This document shows positions 52,063-60,684 of a stretch of 64,000 nucleotides of DNA, in pieces. Source of the DNA: Deltaproteobacteria bacterium (lineage in GTDB: Bacteria > Lernaellota > Lernaellaia > JACKCT01). The stretch covers positions 124,001 to 188,000 of the forward strand of contig JACKCT010000005.1 of assembly GCA_020633895.1 (NCBI GenBank). Reading direction: 5' to 3'. The notes below the pieces were generated by a model. That model saw nothing but the letters and a program-made list of their open reading frames with translations. It did not search any database and had not been told where the DNA came from. Position numbers and translations under genes: made by a program. The first letter of the stretch is position 1, and each line of letters starts with the position of its first letter.

Positions 52063-52416
52063 GGTCCGAGGATTTTGCGGACCGCCGGTCGACAGGAAGT
52101 CGCCGGACACCGAAGGACGGACGGAACCGGACATGATCCATCGAGGAATTAGTTGGGGTGACTGATCTCGTTAAAGCCGTGGGGACGGCTTGGATTCGGC
52201 GCCTTGCCACCGGCTCGGAAGTTGACGGCCGGGTCGGTGGCGAGGCCCGAGCGACTCTCGAGGCCCGCTGACAATCCGACGCTGGAGCCGGCCATGGAGG
52301 GCCGGGCTCGCGTCTTTCGCCAAGGCTCCTAGGCGCCCTACGCAATAGGGCGTAGTCCACACATTCCCCCACCGTGAGAAGCGGCGCCTCCCACACCGGG
52401 GCGTCGCTTCTTTTTT
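52063..52416 (+). ncRNA. Candidate structured non-coding RNA (new or unrecognised)
   Basis: Part of a 740-base gap with no plausible gene, rich in nested inverted repeats on the plus strand. Helices read by eye are: GGTCCG/CGGACC (52063-52083); CCGGtCGAC/GTCGCCGG (52085-52106); CGAG/CTCG (52142-52170); AAGCCGT/ACGGCTT (52174-52191); and a closing helix GGATT (52192)/AATCC (52273). The closing helix encloses GCCTTGCCACC/GGTGGCGAGGC (52201-52246) and CGAG/CTCG (52248-52260). Then come GACGC..GAGCCGGCC/GGCC..GGCTC..GCGTC (52278-52314), a perfect CGCCCTA/TAGGGCG (52334-52352) and a terminator. It does not match RNase P, tmRNA, 6S or SRP signatures. The 5' end is not defined and could lie upstream of 52063. 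Confidence 0.5.
52377..52416 (+). terminator. Strong intrinsic terminator ending the candidate RNA
   Basis: AGAAGCGGCGCC pairs with GGGGCGTCGCTTCT across a short loop (one mismatch), followed by six T. No plus-strand gene lies upstream of it for 650 bases, so it must end an untranslated transcript or be incidental. Confidence 0.8.
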
Positions 52417-52469
52417 GCGGGCTCAGCTTGTCGTGTTCAACTTTCCGGGTTCAGCGTGACGCGGGCAAT

Positions 52470-53606
52470 TTATCGGCAGTCGTAGAGATATTCGGTGCAG
52501 ACGTCGACGGTGTCGTCGCAGCCGTAGTCCGTGTTGTAGATGGACCAGCGGCCCTGCTCGTCCAGCACGACGGTGTCGCAAGTGTCGGCTTTGCCGTCGC
52601 ACGTGTCGTCGACGGTGTGGGCGACGAGCGCGCCGGTTTCGTTGAAGGTCCACCCGTTGCAGGCGGCGTCGTCGGTGCCGTCACAGTCGGTGTCCAAGGC
52701 GGTGACGGTCGTCTGCCCGCCGGCGTTATATTCCCAGCGCATGCATTGCGAGTCGCCGGTTTCGTCGCAGTCCGCGTCCTCGCCGCGAAATTCCGTTTGG
52801 CCGTTTTCGTTGAAGTATTCGATCGTGCAGCCTTCCAGCACGTCGTCGCAGCCGTCGTCGACCCGGATATGGCGCGATGAGTCGGGCTCGTCGGGAAAGG
52901 CGTAGTCGGTGCAAAATTCCGCTTCGCCGTCGCAGCCCGTGTCCTCGTTCCGATCGGTCAGGCGGCCGCTTTCGTCATAGGTCTGCGTGATGCACAGGTC
53001 CGGTTCGCCGTCGCAGGTTTCGTCGCGCGCCGTCCGCTCCAGGCGCCCTTCGTCGTCGTAGAAATATTCGGCGCAGTTCTCGTCCGCCTCGCCGTTGCAA
53101 TCGCTGTCGAAGAACGTCGCCTCCAATCGGCCGGCCTCGTCGACGACAAAGGTGTCGCACTGGTCGGCCGCGCCGTCGCAGTCGGCGTCCGCGCCGGAAG
53201 TGACCAGATAGCCGCGCGAGTCATAGGTGTTGGCCCGGCAGTCCATGCCCTCGCGATCGCAGCCTTCGTCGTCCCACGTCGTGAGGTTTTGGCCGTTGGC
53301 GTTGTAGGTGGAATAGGTGCAGTGGTCCGGCGTGCCGTCGCAGTCTTCGTCGCGCTCGACGGTGGTCGGCAGGCACACCGGCTCCTCGTCGTCATCGCCC
53401 CCGGCGGTGTCGTCGTCGTCCGAATCGTCGTCGGAGGCGTCGTCATCGTCGTCCACGGTGGGCACCGCGTCGTCATCGTCGTCGTCGTCCGTGGCGGCTA
53501 CCGAGCCGCGCGGCGTGGACGCATCCTCGTCGCCCCCGCATCCCGCCAGGGAGAACAGGAGCAACAGCAAGGCCGTCAGGGCGGCGGCGATCCAACGAAA
53601 ACTCAC
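52470..53606 (-). CDS. CDG-repeat lipoprotein 1 (11 repeats)
   Basis: The most promoter-distal of five tandem paralogues. The start is GTG 53606 (GGAAGGA upstream). Lipobox SLAGC (C23) is followed by an Asp spacer of about 55 residues, then 11 units of about 27 residues with consensus Y-D-x-x-G-R/Q-x6-D-x-D-C-D-G-x-x-D-x-C (for example DADCDGAADQC, DTDCDGTDDAAC). Each unit has two cysteines that may form a local disulfide. The D-x-D-x-D-G-x-x-D core resembles calcium-binding thrombospondin type 3 repeats, and the YDxxGR part resembles YD/RHS repeats. A lone terminal Cys (YLYDCR) follows the last unit. A calcium-stabilised surface fibre is a reasonable guess; there is no enzymatic motif. Confidence 0.85.
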   Translation of the reverse strand: MSFRWIAAALTALLLLLFSLAGCGGDEDASTPRGSVAATDDDDDDDAVPTVDDDDDASDDDSDDDDTAGGDDDEEPVCLPTTVERDEDCDGTPDHCTYSTYNANGQNLTTWDDEGCDREGMDCRANTYDSRGYLVTSGADADCDGAADQCDTFVVDEAGRLEATFFDSDCNGEADENCAEYFYDDEGRLERTARDETCDGEPDLCITQTYDESGRLTDRNEDTGCDGEAEFCTDYAFPDEPDSSRHIRVDDGCDDVLEGCTIEYFNENGQTEFRGEDADCDETGDSQCMRWEYNAGGQTTVTALDTDCDGTDDAACNGWTFNETGALVAHTVDDTCDGKADTCDTVVLDEQGRWSIYNTDYGCDDTVDVCTEYLYDCR

Positions 53607-53647
53607 CGATACCCGATCCTTCCCGCCCGGCGACGCCTTACACGTGC

Positions 53648-54778
53648 CTAGGCATCGCACTGGAACCCGTACGACTCGCATTCGTCGGCGACGCCGTCGC
53701 AGGTTTCGTCATAGTTCCACTCGACCGTATATCCGTATTCGTTTCCGACACCGCTGTAACACGATTCGGGCGTCCCGTCGCAAAATCTGTCGTACCTCTG
53801 GCCGATCAACGCGCCGTTTTCGTCGTAATCGTACGCGAAACAATATTCGTTCAGGCTGCCGTCGCAACCCGTATCCTGGCCCTCCGTCAAAACACGGCCT
53901 TGAGCGTCATACGTGGTGCGCGCACAGGTGAGGTCCGGGACTTTGTCGCAATTGTCGTCAACGCCATAGAGAGTTTGCCGACCGTCGTTGTCGAACTCGA
54001 GGACGTAGCAGGACAAATCCTCGCCGTCGCATCCGATGTCGTTACTCGTCGTTTCCCGATAGCCGCCGCCCTCCAGGTCAGTGTAGACGTTGACGATGCA
54101 CTGGTCCGGCGTTTCGTCACAGCCGGTGTCGACCGTGTTGGTCAACTCGCGGTCCTTGGCGTCGTAGGTCGACGTTCCGCAGGTTTCCGGCTTGCCGTTG
54201 CAATCGCCGTCGAATCTGATGCCGATGCGACGGCCTTTGCCGTCGTTTTCAAAGAGAACGCACTTGGAGTCGGCGAAGCCGTTGCAGTCGGTGTCGGAGA
54301 ACTGCTCGATCAAGCGTCCGTCCTCAAACACCGAGCGCAAGCAGTCTTTGTCGGCGACACCGTCGCAGTCGGTGTCATCCCCATATAGGGTCTCGTTGCC
54401 GTTGCCGTCGTACTTTTGCAGGAAACAGCTTTCCGGCGATCCGTCGCAGTTCGCGTCATCCGCGCTGCGCGTCTGTTGGCCGTCGTCGTTGTATTCGTAC
54501 GTGCGGCAGGTGTCCGGAAGGCCATCGCAGCCGTTGTCCACGGTCTTCGTCGTCCGGAGGCATTCCACCGCGTCGTCATCGTCGCCGGTGTCGTCGTCGC
54601 CCGAGTCGTCATCGACGGCGGAATCGTCGTCATCGGTCGCGTCATCGTCGACCGCGTCGTCATCCGCCGCGTCGTCGTCATCTCCGCCCCCGCCGCCGCC
54701 CCCGCCGCAGGATAGCGCCACGCCGGCCAGGGTCAGAGCCACCGCCAAAATCCACCACTGAGTGCGTTGCAGAGCCAT
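53648..54778 (-). CDS. CDG-repeat lipoprotein 2 (11 repeats)
   Basis: A 376-residue paralogue, 41 bases upstream of copy 1 in transcription order and probably co-transcribed with it. Lipobox VALSC (C24) is followed by eight consecutive Gly and then about 40 Asp-rich residues. The body has 11 CDG-type motifs at a near-constant 27-residue step (NGCDGLPDTC, ANCDGSPESC, TDCDGVADKDC and so on). Some units replace G with E or K (CDETPDQC, CDKVPDLTC), so the calcium-type loop is not conserved everywhere. It ends GFQCDA, keeping the terminal Cys. The N-terminal frame extension to 55084 is non-natural. Confidence 0.85.
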   Translation of the reverse strand: MALQRTQWWILAVALTLAGVALSCGGGGGGGGDDDDAADDDAVDDDATDDDDSAVDDDSGDDDTGDDDDAVECLRTTKTVDNGCDGLPDTCRTYEYNDDGQQTRSADDANCDGSPESCFLQKYDGNGNETLYGDDTDCDGVADKDCLRSVFEDGRLIEQFSDTDCNGFADSKCVLFENDGKGRRIGIRFDGDCNGKPETCGTSTYDAKDRELTNTVDTGCDETPDQCIVNVYTDLEGGGYRETTSNDIGCDGEDLSCYVLEFDNDGRQTLYGVDDNCDKVPDLTCARTTYDAQGRVLTEGQDTGCDGSLNEYCFAYDYDENGALIGQRYDRFCDGTPESCYSGVGNEYGYTVEWNYDETCDGVADECESYGFQCDA

Positions 54779-54863
54779 GGTCGAAACCCGCCTATGAAGC
54801 CGATGTCCCCGTATTTTATTTCCCGGGTGACGGCTTTGGGGAGGCGGTCCATCGGCCAGACGT

Positions 54864-54903
54864 AAAAAAAGACGGCGCCCCGTCAAAGGAGCGCCGTCGT
54901 GTT
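54864..54903 (-). terminator. Strong intrinsic terminator splitting the CDG array into two units
   Basis: On the minus strand: GACGGCGCTCC - TTTGAC - GGGGCGCCGTC followed by seven T. It lies just after the stop of copy 3 (54948), so copies 5-4-3 form one transcript and copies 2-1 another. Confidence 0.85.
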
Positions 54904-54947
54904 CGATCGTGAAATGTCGTCGCTTTGGCCGAGGGCGGGTCGGCGCC

Positions 54948-56042
54948 TTAGAAGCAGGCCATGTCCCAGTCGGTGCAGCTCTCCGGGTCGCCGTCGCAGC
55001 CTTCGTCCTGCGTGACGACGTCCAGTCGCCCGTTTTCATCAACGGTCGCCGAAGTGCAGGAATCCGGCGTGCCGTCGCACTCATCGTCCCGCTGGCTGGA
55101 AATCGTCACGCCGAATTCGTTGACGACCCATTCGTAGCAATCCCGATCCGCTTCGCCGTCGCAGTCTTGATCCAGAAAGGAGCTTTCCAGGCCGTGCTCG
55201 CCGTACGTCCAGTGATAGCATCCCTCGTCGGCCTCGCCGTCGCAGTCCGCGTCGAAGCCTTGGAACAGGGTTCGCATCTCGTCGTCCAAAAGACTCACGT
55301 CACAATCCTCGAACGGCTCGCCTTCGCAGCCCAGGTCGGGTTTGTAGAGTTGATGCGTGTTGCCGTCCTCGTCGAGCGTGTAGGTCGTGTAATGGCATTC
55401 ATCCGGTGTCTCGTCGCAGTCGTAGTCCACGTAGCGCTCGATTTGGCGCCCCCGGCTATCGTACACGGTGGCGTAGCACGTGTCGGGTGAGTCGTCGCAT
55501 TCGGTGTCGAGGGCTCGGGTCGCCTCCAGGCCGGCGGCGTTGTACGTGATATTGGAACAGGCTTCGTCGGCCTCGCCGTCGCAATCCGGGTCCGAGCCGC
55601 TGAACACGACCAGGTCGCCCTCATATTTGTAAATGTAGCAGGATTGATCCGGCGTCCCGTCGCATTCGTTGTCCCGACCTTCGCCGACGCGGCGGCCCTC
55701 GTCGTCATATTGAACCACGTAGCAGGATTCCGGCGATCCGTCGCACAGTTCGTCCGTCTCCCGATACAGCAGGTTGCCGTCCTCGTCGAAATGCGAGCGA
55801 TCGCAGTAGCTCGGATCGTCGCCGCATTCGGGATAGATCGTGATCGATTCCGGCTGGCAGACCTGGTCGTCGTCGGCGGTGTCGTCATCCGTCGTGTCGT
55901 CGTCATCGTCCGTATCGTCGTCGGTCACATCGTCATCGGACGAGTCGTCGTCGTCTCCGCCATTGTCGCAGGCTGTGGGAAGAACGATCAGCGCCGAGGC
56001 GATGAGCAAAACGATCGTCAGCCAAAGGCCATATCGCGCCAT
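54948..56042 (-). CDS. CDG-repeat lipoprotein 3 (11 repeats)
   Basis: A 364-residue paralogue from ATG 56042 (GGGAGGG upstream). Lipobox LPTAC (C25), Asp/Thr spacer, then 11 repeat motifs (PECGDDPSYC, DELCDGSPESC, DNECDGTPDQSC, DPDCDGEADEAC and others), most with a Tyr four to six residues after the second Cys. It ends DWDMACF. It is the last gene of a three-gene unit, 34 bases after copy 4, and is followed by a strong terminator. As in its paralogues, the mature protein is very acidic and cysteine-rich, with no other domain. Confidence 0.85.
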   Translation of the reverse strand: MARYGLWLTIVLLIASALIVLPTACDNGGDDDDSSDDDVTDDDTDDDDDTTDDDTADDDQVCQPESITIYPECGDDPSYCDRSHFDEDGNLLYRETDELCDGSPESCYVVQYDDEGRRVGEGRDNECDGTPDQSCYIYKYEGDLVVFSGSDPDCDGEADEACSNITYNAAGLEATRALDTECDDSPDTCYATVYDSRGRQIERYVDYDCDETPDECHYTTYTLDEDGNTHQLYKPDLGCEGEPFEDCDVSLLDDEMRTLFQGFDADCDGEADEGCYHWTYGEHGLESSFLDQDCDGEADRDCYEWVVNEFGVTISSQRDDECDGTPDSCTSATVDENGRLDVVTQDEGCDGDPESCTDWDMACF

Positions 56043-56076
56043 GAGGACACCCTCCCAAAAATCCAGTTGACGATTT

Positions 56077-57129
56077 CTAATAGCACTCGGTTTCGTATTC
56101 CAGACACACGTCGGTCGATCCGTCGCAGCCGCTGTCGACGAAATACGTTTCCCACAGCCCGTTCTCGTCAATCTCTCCGCCGGCTTCGCAGTATTCAGGC
56201 TCGCCGTCGCAGTTTTGGTCCGTCGTTACCGTCGCGACTAATCCAAAGTCGTTGTAGGTAATGGTCCGGCAATCCGTGAACGAACCGTCGCAGCCGTCGT
56301 CGGATTTGGAGAAGGTCGGCTGTCCGTCGGCCGAATACTTTTCTTCGTAGCAATACTCGCCGTTTTCGTCGCAGCCTTCGTCGAACTTGGACGCCAAGTC
56401 GTAGCTGCCGTCCGGGTGATCGGTGTAGGTGATTTTGCCGCAGTCGAACGGCCCGGCCAGATCGCATCCTTCGTCGACGAGGACCGCCGTCTGGCGTCCT
56501 TTTTCGTCATAGGTGTATTTCGTGCATACGTCGGGCACGTCATCGCACGCCTCGTCCGTTTCCTCGTTCGTCAGGCGGCCGTCCTCGTCGTAGATCCGCG
56601 CCCGGCAGTTGGTCTTCACCGAGTCGGTGCAGTCGTCGTCGAAATAGGTTTTGTAGGTTCGGGTCGACTCGAAGTATTGGCCGCGAAAGCACGAGTCGCC
56701 CTTGGGACCGTCGCAGCCTTCGTCGGAGCGGTCGAGGAGAATCCGGCCTTCGTCGTCGTTTTCGGAGGTGCTGCAATAATCCCGCTTGCCGTCGCAATCC
56801 GTGTCGATGTCGAAGGCGGTTTCGTTGCCGTTCTCGTCGTAGGTGAAGAAAATGCAGTTATCGCCGTCGCCGGGCCCGTCGCACATCAGATCGAAGGTCC
56901 GTTCGGTAACTCGGCAGACCTCATCCTCGTCCGTGTCGTCATCCGCGTCGTCGTCTGTCGTGTCGTCGTCAACGGAGTCGTCATCGCCGGTGTCGTTGTC
57001 ATCATCGGCGACGTCGTCATCCGCGGAGTCGTCATCGTCACCACCGCCGCCGCCGCAGGCCAACGGCACGGCGACAAACAAGACGACGACGAAAAACATC
57101 AGGCAGGCCATTTGCGGAGTACGATTCAT
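56077..57129 (-). CDS. CDG-repeat lipoprotein 4 (10 repeats)
   Basis: A 350-residue paralogue. Lipobox VPLAC (C25), five Gly, then an Asp spacer of about 45 residues. The first unit is LMCDGPGDGDNC, which closely matches copy 5 (NMCNGPGDGDLC) and differs from copies 1-3, so copies 4 and 5 are probably the most recent duplicates. Ten units follow, ending LEYETECY with the terminal Cys. AAAGGCG precedes ATG 57129. The middle gene of the upstream transcription unit. Confidence 0.85.
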   Translation of the reverse strand: MNRTPQMACLMFFVVVLFVAVPLACGGGGGDDDDSADDDVADDDNDTGDDDSVDDDTTDDDADDDTDEDEVCRVTERTFDLMCDGPGDGDNCIFFTYDENGNETAFDIDTDCDGKRDYCSTSENDDEGRILLDRSDEGCDGPKGDSCFRGQYFESTRTYKTYFDDDCTDSVKTNCRARIYDEDGRLTNEETDEACDDVPDVCTKYTYDEKGRQTAVLVDEGCDLAGPFDCGKITYTDHPDGSYDLASKFDEGCDENGEYCYEEKYSADGQPTFSKSDDGCDGSFTDCRTITYNDFGLVATVTTDQNCDGEPEYCEAGGEIDENGLWETYFVDSGCDGSTDVCLEYETECY

Positions 57130-57166
57130 CGGAGCGCCTTTCGCCGAAGTTCAGCAACCGTGGTCA

Positions 57167-58231
57167 TCAGACGCACGCATAATCGAAATCGATACAGGAA
57201 TTGATCGTTCCGTTGCAATCCTCGTCGATAATGTACAGGTCGACATTGCCTTCGTCATCGGACGAACCCACCCGTTCGCAATATTCATCTTCGCCGTCGC
57301 ATTCTTCGTCATGCTTGAAATCGATGACCTGTCCGGCGGCGTTGTATTCCCAGGTTTCGCACTCGGCAAACGTTCCGTCGCAGTCGTCGTCGCGTCTAGC
57401 CGCGATGCGTCGATTGTCCGCGTTGTAGGTCGTCTCGTTGCAGAATTCCTTGACGTCGTCGCATCCATTGTCCTGCGTTAGAAGAATGACGAGCCCGTCG
57501 TCCGTTTCGGTGCGTTGGTATGTCAGGCAAACGTCCGCGCCGCCGTCGCAGCCGTTGTCCGTCTCGCGTGAAGCGAGATTGCCGTCGGCATCGTACCCAT
57601 AGGCCAGGCACAATTCGCCTTTGCCGTCGCATTCCTTGTCCAGTTCGAAGGACGTGCTGTTGCCGTCGGCATTGTATTTGACCGTGGTGCAGTCGACCGG
57701 ATCGGTGTTGTCGCAGTCTTCGTCGGTCAAAGCGGACAGTGTCTTGCCGTCTTCACTATAAGTATTCCGAATGCACACATCTCCCGACGGGCCGTCGCAG
57801 TCGACGTCCGTGCGGATCAGGGCGATGCGTCCTTGTTCGTCGTACGTGGTCGTTCGACAGGCCTCCGATTTATCGTCGCACTCAAGGTCGTCTTCCATAT
57901 AGGTGGCCTGATGATCGGCGTTGTATTGCCACGATTGGCAAAGATCTCCATCGCCGGGGCCGTTGCACATATTGTCGTAGTTCTTTTTCCGCATTTCGCA
58001 GACGACTTTCTCCTCCGTATCGTCGTCGCTGTCGTCGTCGTCCGAATCGTCATCCTCCGAGTCGTCATCCGTGGACGAATCGTCATCGGTTTCATCGTCG
58101 TCGTCGTCGGAGTCGTCGTCGGTGTCGGCCGCGTCATCGTCGTCGCTTCCGCAGCCACAGGCCGTCGGCGCAAACAAAGACATGAAAACGAGCACGAAGA
58201 AAACAATGAGTTTCAGTTGGCGGCTTGGCAT
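57167..58231 (-). CDS. CDG-repeat lipoprotein 5 (10 repeats), first gene of the array
   Basis: A 354-residue paralogue and the promoter-proximal member. GGAGGA precedes ATG 58231. Lipobox APTAC (C25) is followed by CGSDDDD and an acidic spacer of about 50 residues. Ten units follow, with motifs such as DVDCDGPSGDVC, DKECDGKGELC and DEECDGEDEYC, ending FDYACV. Compared with copies 1-3, more units carry Lys or Glu in the loop. Function unknown; a surface or extracellular matrix role is inferred from export and repeat design. Confidence 0.85.
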   Translation of the reverse strand: MPSRQLKLIVFFVLVFMSLFAPTACGCGSDDDDAADTDDDSDDDDDETDDDSSTDDDSEDDDSDDDDSDDDTEEKVVCEMRKKNYDNMCNGPGDGDLCQSWQYNADHQATYMEDDLECDDKSEACRTTTYDEQGRIALIRTDVDCDGPSGDVCIRNTYSEDGKTLSALTDEDCDNTDPVDCTTVKYNADGNSTSFELDKECDGKGELCLAYGYDADGNLASRETDNGCDGGADVCLTYQRTETDDGLVILLTQDNGCDDVKEFCNETTYNADNRRIAARRDDDCDGTFAECETWEYNAAGQVIDFKHDEECDGEDEYCERVGSSDDEGNVDLYIIDEDCNGTINSCIDFDYACV

Positions 58232-58669
58232 GGCGTGGTCCTCCGTTCAGGGGTCGGACGCGCCGTCAAAAACCAGCGGATTTTCATGGATGGCAACGCT
58301 TTGTGGAGCCGCTGCCAAAACGAACGGCCGTGACGTCGATTCAGTCGCCGCCACGCAAGAAATACGCATTCCGTCGTGTGAAACCGCAGCATACCCCTTC
58401 CCGAGGCGTCCTAGGTAGAAAAAAAGCCGTCCGAGCGGGTTTTCCCCGGACATCCCCGGCGGTCCGGGAGGCAAACTCTGAAGTTATGATGCAGCGCATC
58501 TTGAAATTTTATCCCCACCTCGATAGAAGGTAATGCCGCGCTGTGTCGTGCCGCATTCCCATGAGCTGAGAGTACCGACGCCGGGACGGAAAACCCCGGG
58601 ATCTTGACCGGCGCGCCGAGTCGATTTTCGTTTTGCCCAAGGTCGCAAAGACAAGGAGATCCTGAAACC
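58232..58669. other. Divergent intergenic region, no gene seen
   Basis: This region lies between the CDG-repeat array (minus) and the Ccr gene (plus) and holds the promoters of both. Short GC-rich hairpins are present (for example GTCCGAGCGGGTTTTCCCCGGAC around 58423-58446). CTGAGAGTACC near 58566 recalls part of a thiamine riboswitch, but the rest of that fold is absent. No clear promoter could be defined. Confidence 0.4.
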
Positions 58670-60412
58670 ATGGCCAAAGAACTCTATGATATTGGCGACG
58701 CCCCGCCGGTCGGCGAGGTGCCCCCCAAGATGCACGCCTGGGTGATCCGCCCCGAGCGTTTCGGCGAACCCACCAAAGCCTTTCAGAAAGAAGTGCTCGA
58801 CGTCCCCGAGATCAAGGACGACGAGGTGCTGGTCTACGTCATGGCCGCCGGCGTGAACTACAACAACGTCTGGGCGGGCCTGGGCATTCCGGTCAACGTC
58901 ATCGCCGCGCGCAACAAGGCCGGTGAGCCGGAAGATTTTCATATCGGCGGTTCGGACGCCTCGGGCATCGTCTACAAGGCCGGCAAGGACGTCACCAACG
59001 TGAAGGTCGGCGACGAGGTGGTCATTCACTGCGGCACCTGGGATCGCAACGACCCCTTCGCCCAACCCGGCAAGGACCCGATGTACGGCAACTCCTTCCG
59101 CATCTGGGGTTACGAGACCAACTACGGCTCTTTTGCCCAGTACACCAAGGTGCAGGCCCATCAGTGCGTTCCCAAGCCCAAGCATCTGTCGTGGGAGGGC
59201 GCCGCGGCCTATATGCTCGTGGCCGCCACCGCCTATCGCATGCTGCATCGCTGGTATGAGAACGCGGTCAAGCAGGACGACGTGGTCCTGATCTGGGGCG
59301 GCGCCGGCGGTTTGGGGTCCATGGCCATTCAGATCGCTCGGGCGGCCGGAGCCAAGCCGATCGCCATCGTCTCCTCCGAGGACAAGGTGGAGTACTGCAA
59401 AAACCTGGGCGCCGTGGGCGTCATCAACCGCAAGGACTTCAGCCACTGGGGAATGCTGCCCCACTGGAAGGACGCGGCCGGTTACAAGGAGTGGATGGCC
59501 GGGGCCCGCGCGTTCGGCAAGGCGATCTGGGACGTGCTCGGCGAGCGCCGGGGCGTGGACATCGTCTTCGAGCATCCGGGGGAGTCGACGATCCCCACGT
59601 CCATTTTCGTGGCCGAGACCGGCGGCATGGTCGTTGTTTGCGCCGGCACCACGGGATACAATGCCACGGTCGACTTGCGGTACCTGTGGATGCGTCAGAA
59701 GCGCCTGCAAGGCAGCCACTTCGCCAACGACGATCAGGCCATCGCGGTCAACGAGCTGGTGATGGCCGGCGAGGTGGATCCGTGCCTGTCGCGCACCTTC
59801 GACTGGGACGGCCTGCCCGAGTGCCACCAACTCATGCACGACAACAAGCATCCCCACGGCAACATGGCGATCCTGGTGGGCGCCGGTTCCGAAGGGGAAG
59901 GAGCCTCGACGGCCTTGAGCGATCACTCCGGCATGAAGCGCGCGGTGCCCGCCCCGGTCCAGGACATTCATGACGCCGACGGCGAAGTGAAGATCCCCGT
60001 GGACACCACGCACGTCAAAGAGGTCTATTTCGAAGGCGTTACGGCCGTGAAGCCCGATTCGCCGCTGGCCGAGGTGGCTTCGACCATGATCGACAACCAC
60101 CTGCACATGCTGGTGGTCAACCATGACGACGGCTCCGTGGCCGGCATCATCAGCCAGACCGACCTGGTGCTGGCCCGTCAGCAGGGTTCGCCCTCGCAGG
60201 TGGCCGGCATGACCGCCGCCAAGGTCATGTCTCCCGACGCGCTGACCGTCGACCTGGAGGAGACGATTCAGCACGCCATTACGCTGATGACCTCCCGGCG
60301 CATCCATCGCCTCGTGGTGCACGAGACCAAGGACGGCAAGAAGTACGCCAAGGGTGTGCTGGCCATGGACGACATCGTCCGCCACATGTTCGAGCTGGAA
60401 AAACGCAAGTAA
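58670..60412 (+). CDS. ccr: Crotonyl-CoA carboxylase/reductase fused to a C-terminal CBS-domain pair
   Basis: A 580-residue enzyme from ATG 58670 (AAGGAG upstream). Residues 1-412 are a full medium-chain-reductase-type crotonyl-CoA carboxylase/reductase. [24 protein letters not shown], the NADPH fold [14 protein letters not shown] and LQGSHFAND contain likely equivalents of the CO2-pocket Asn, Glu and His known from characterised Ccr. It would convert crotonyl-CoA, CO2 and NADPH to ethylmalonyl-CoA. Residues about 445-575 form two CBS motifs ([34 protein letters not shown] and [20 protein letters not shown]). CBS pairs bind adenine nucleotides, so allosteric control is plausible. Standard Ccr is 400-450 residues without CBS. 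Other ethylmalonyl-CoA genes are not adjacent. Confidence 0.9.
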   Translation: MAKELYDIGDAPPVGEVPPKMHAWVIRPERFGEPTKAFQKEVLDVPEIKDDEVLVYVMAAGVNYNNVWAGLGIPVNVIAARNKAGEPEDFHIGGSDASGIVYKAGKDVTNVKVGDEVVIHCGTWDRNDPFAQPGKDPMYGNSFRIWGYETNYGSFAQYTKVQAHQCVPKPKHLSWEGAAAYMLVAATAYRMLHRWYENAVKQDDVVLIWGGAGGLGSMAIQIARAAGAKPIAIVSSEDKVEYCKNLGAVGVINRKDFSHWGMLPHWKDAAGYKEWMAGARAFGKAIWDVLGERRGVDIVFEHPGESTIPTSIFVAETGGMVVVCAGTTGYNATVDLRYLWMRQKRLQGSHFANDDQAIAVNELVMAGEVDPCLSRTFDWDGLPECHQLMHDNKHPHGNMAILVGAGSEGEGASTALSDHSGMKRAVPAPVQDIHDADGEVKIPVDTTHVKEVYFEGVTAVKPDSPLAEVASTMIDNHLHMLVVNHDDGSVAGIISQTDLVLARQQGSPSQVAGMTAAKVMSPDALTVDLEETIQHAITLMTSRRIHRLVVHETKDGKKYAKGVLAMDDIVRHMFELEKRK

Positions 60413-60437
60413 GCGCGACGAATCTTCGAGACAACAC

Positions 60438-60466
60438 CGACGCCGGGGCATCTCGCCCCGGCGTCG
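60438..60466 (+). terminator. Hairpin terminator after ccr
   Basis: The perfect 12-bp stem CGACGCCGGGGC / GCCCCGGCGTCG with an ATCTC loop lies 25 bases after the stop. The T-run is weak (CTATTT), so it may work with Rho or as a stabilising 3' hairpin. Confidence 0.65.
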
Positions 60467-60489
60467 CTATTTGGACCAGCACAAACCGC

Positions 60490-60597
60490 CGGGTGCCACA
60501 CTCTTAACCGACGCAGTCGGGGAAGGGTGTGAAGCTAAGGGAACTCGAATATTCACACCTTCCCATCGCCTTCGGCGCTGTGGAAGTGTGGCACCCG
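60490..60597. repeat. Palindromic mobile-element-like repeat (108 bp) with nested inverted repeats
   Basis: The outer arms CGGGTGCCACACT and AGTGTGGCACCCG are perfect reverse complements. Inside them, GGGAAGGGTGTGAA and TTCACACCTTCCC form a second inverted repeat around 18 bases. The element has no coding capacity. It is unrelated to the 121-bp family and resembles non-autonomous palindromic elements. Confidence 0.75.
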
Positions 60598-60684
60598 TTT
60601 TTCGTCGCAGCGTATCGTTCGCCCCCCACCTTTGCGCGCTCGGGGCCATCGGCTAGAATGCGCCCACCTTTCCCGGAGTGAGCT

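Noticed and set aside
52063-52416. RNase P RNA, tmRNA, 6S or SRP RNA
   Set aside because: GAGGAAAGTCC/ACAGAA (RNase P), a tRNA-like TTCGA arm and tag frame (tmRNA), the 6S central bulge pattern and the SRP GGAAGG..GCAG loop were not found on either strand.
58560-58580. A thiamine (TPP) riboswitch, suggested by GCTGAGAGTACC
   Set aside because: Only one short box resembles the consensus; the second conserved arm and the needed helices are absent, and the downstream gene has no link to thiamine.
58484-60451. A 655-residue minus-strand open frame over ccr
   Set aside because: It is a shadow of the Ccr-CBS gene, which has clear motifs, start and terminator.
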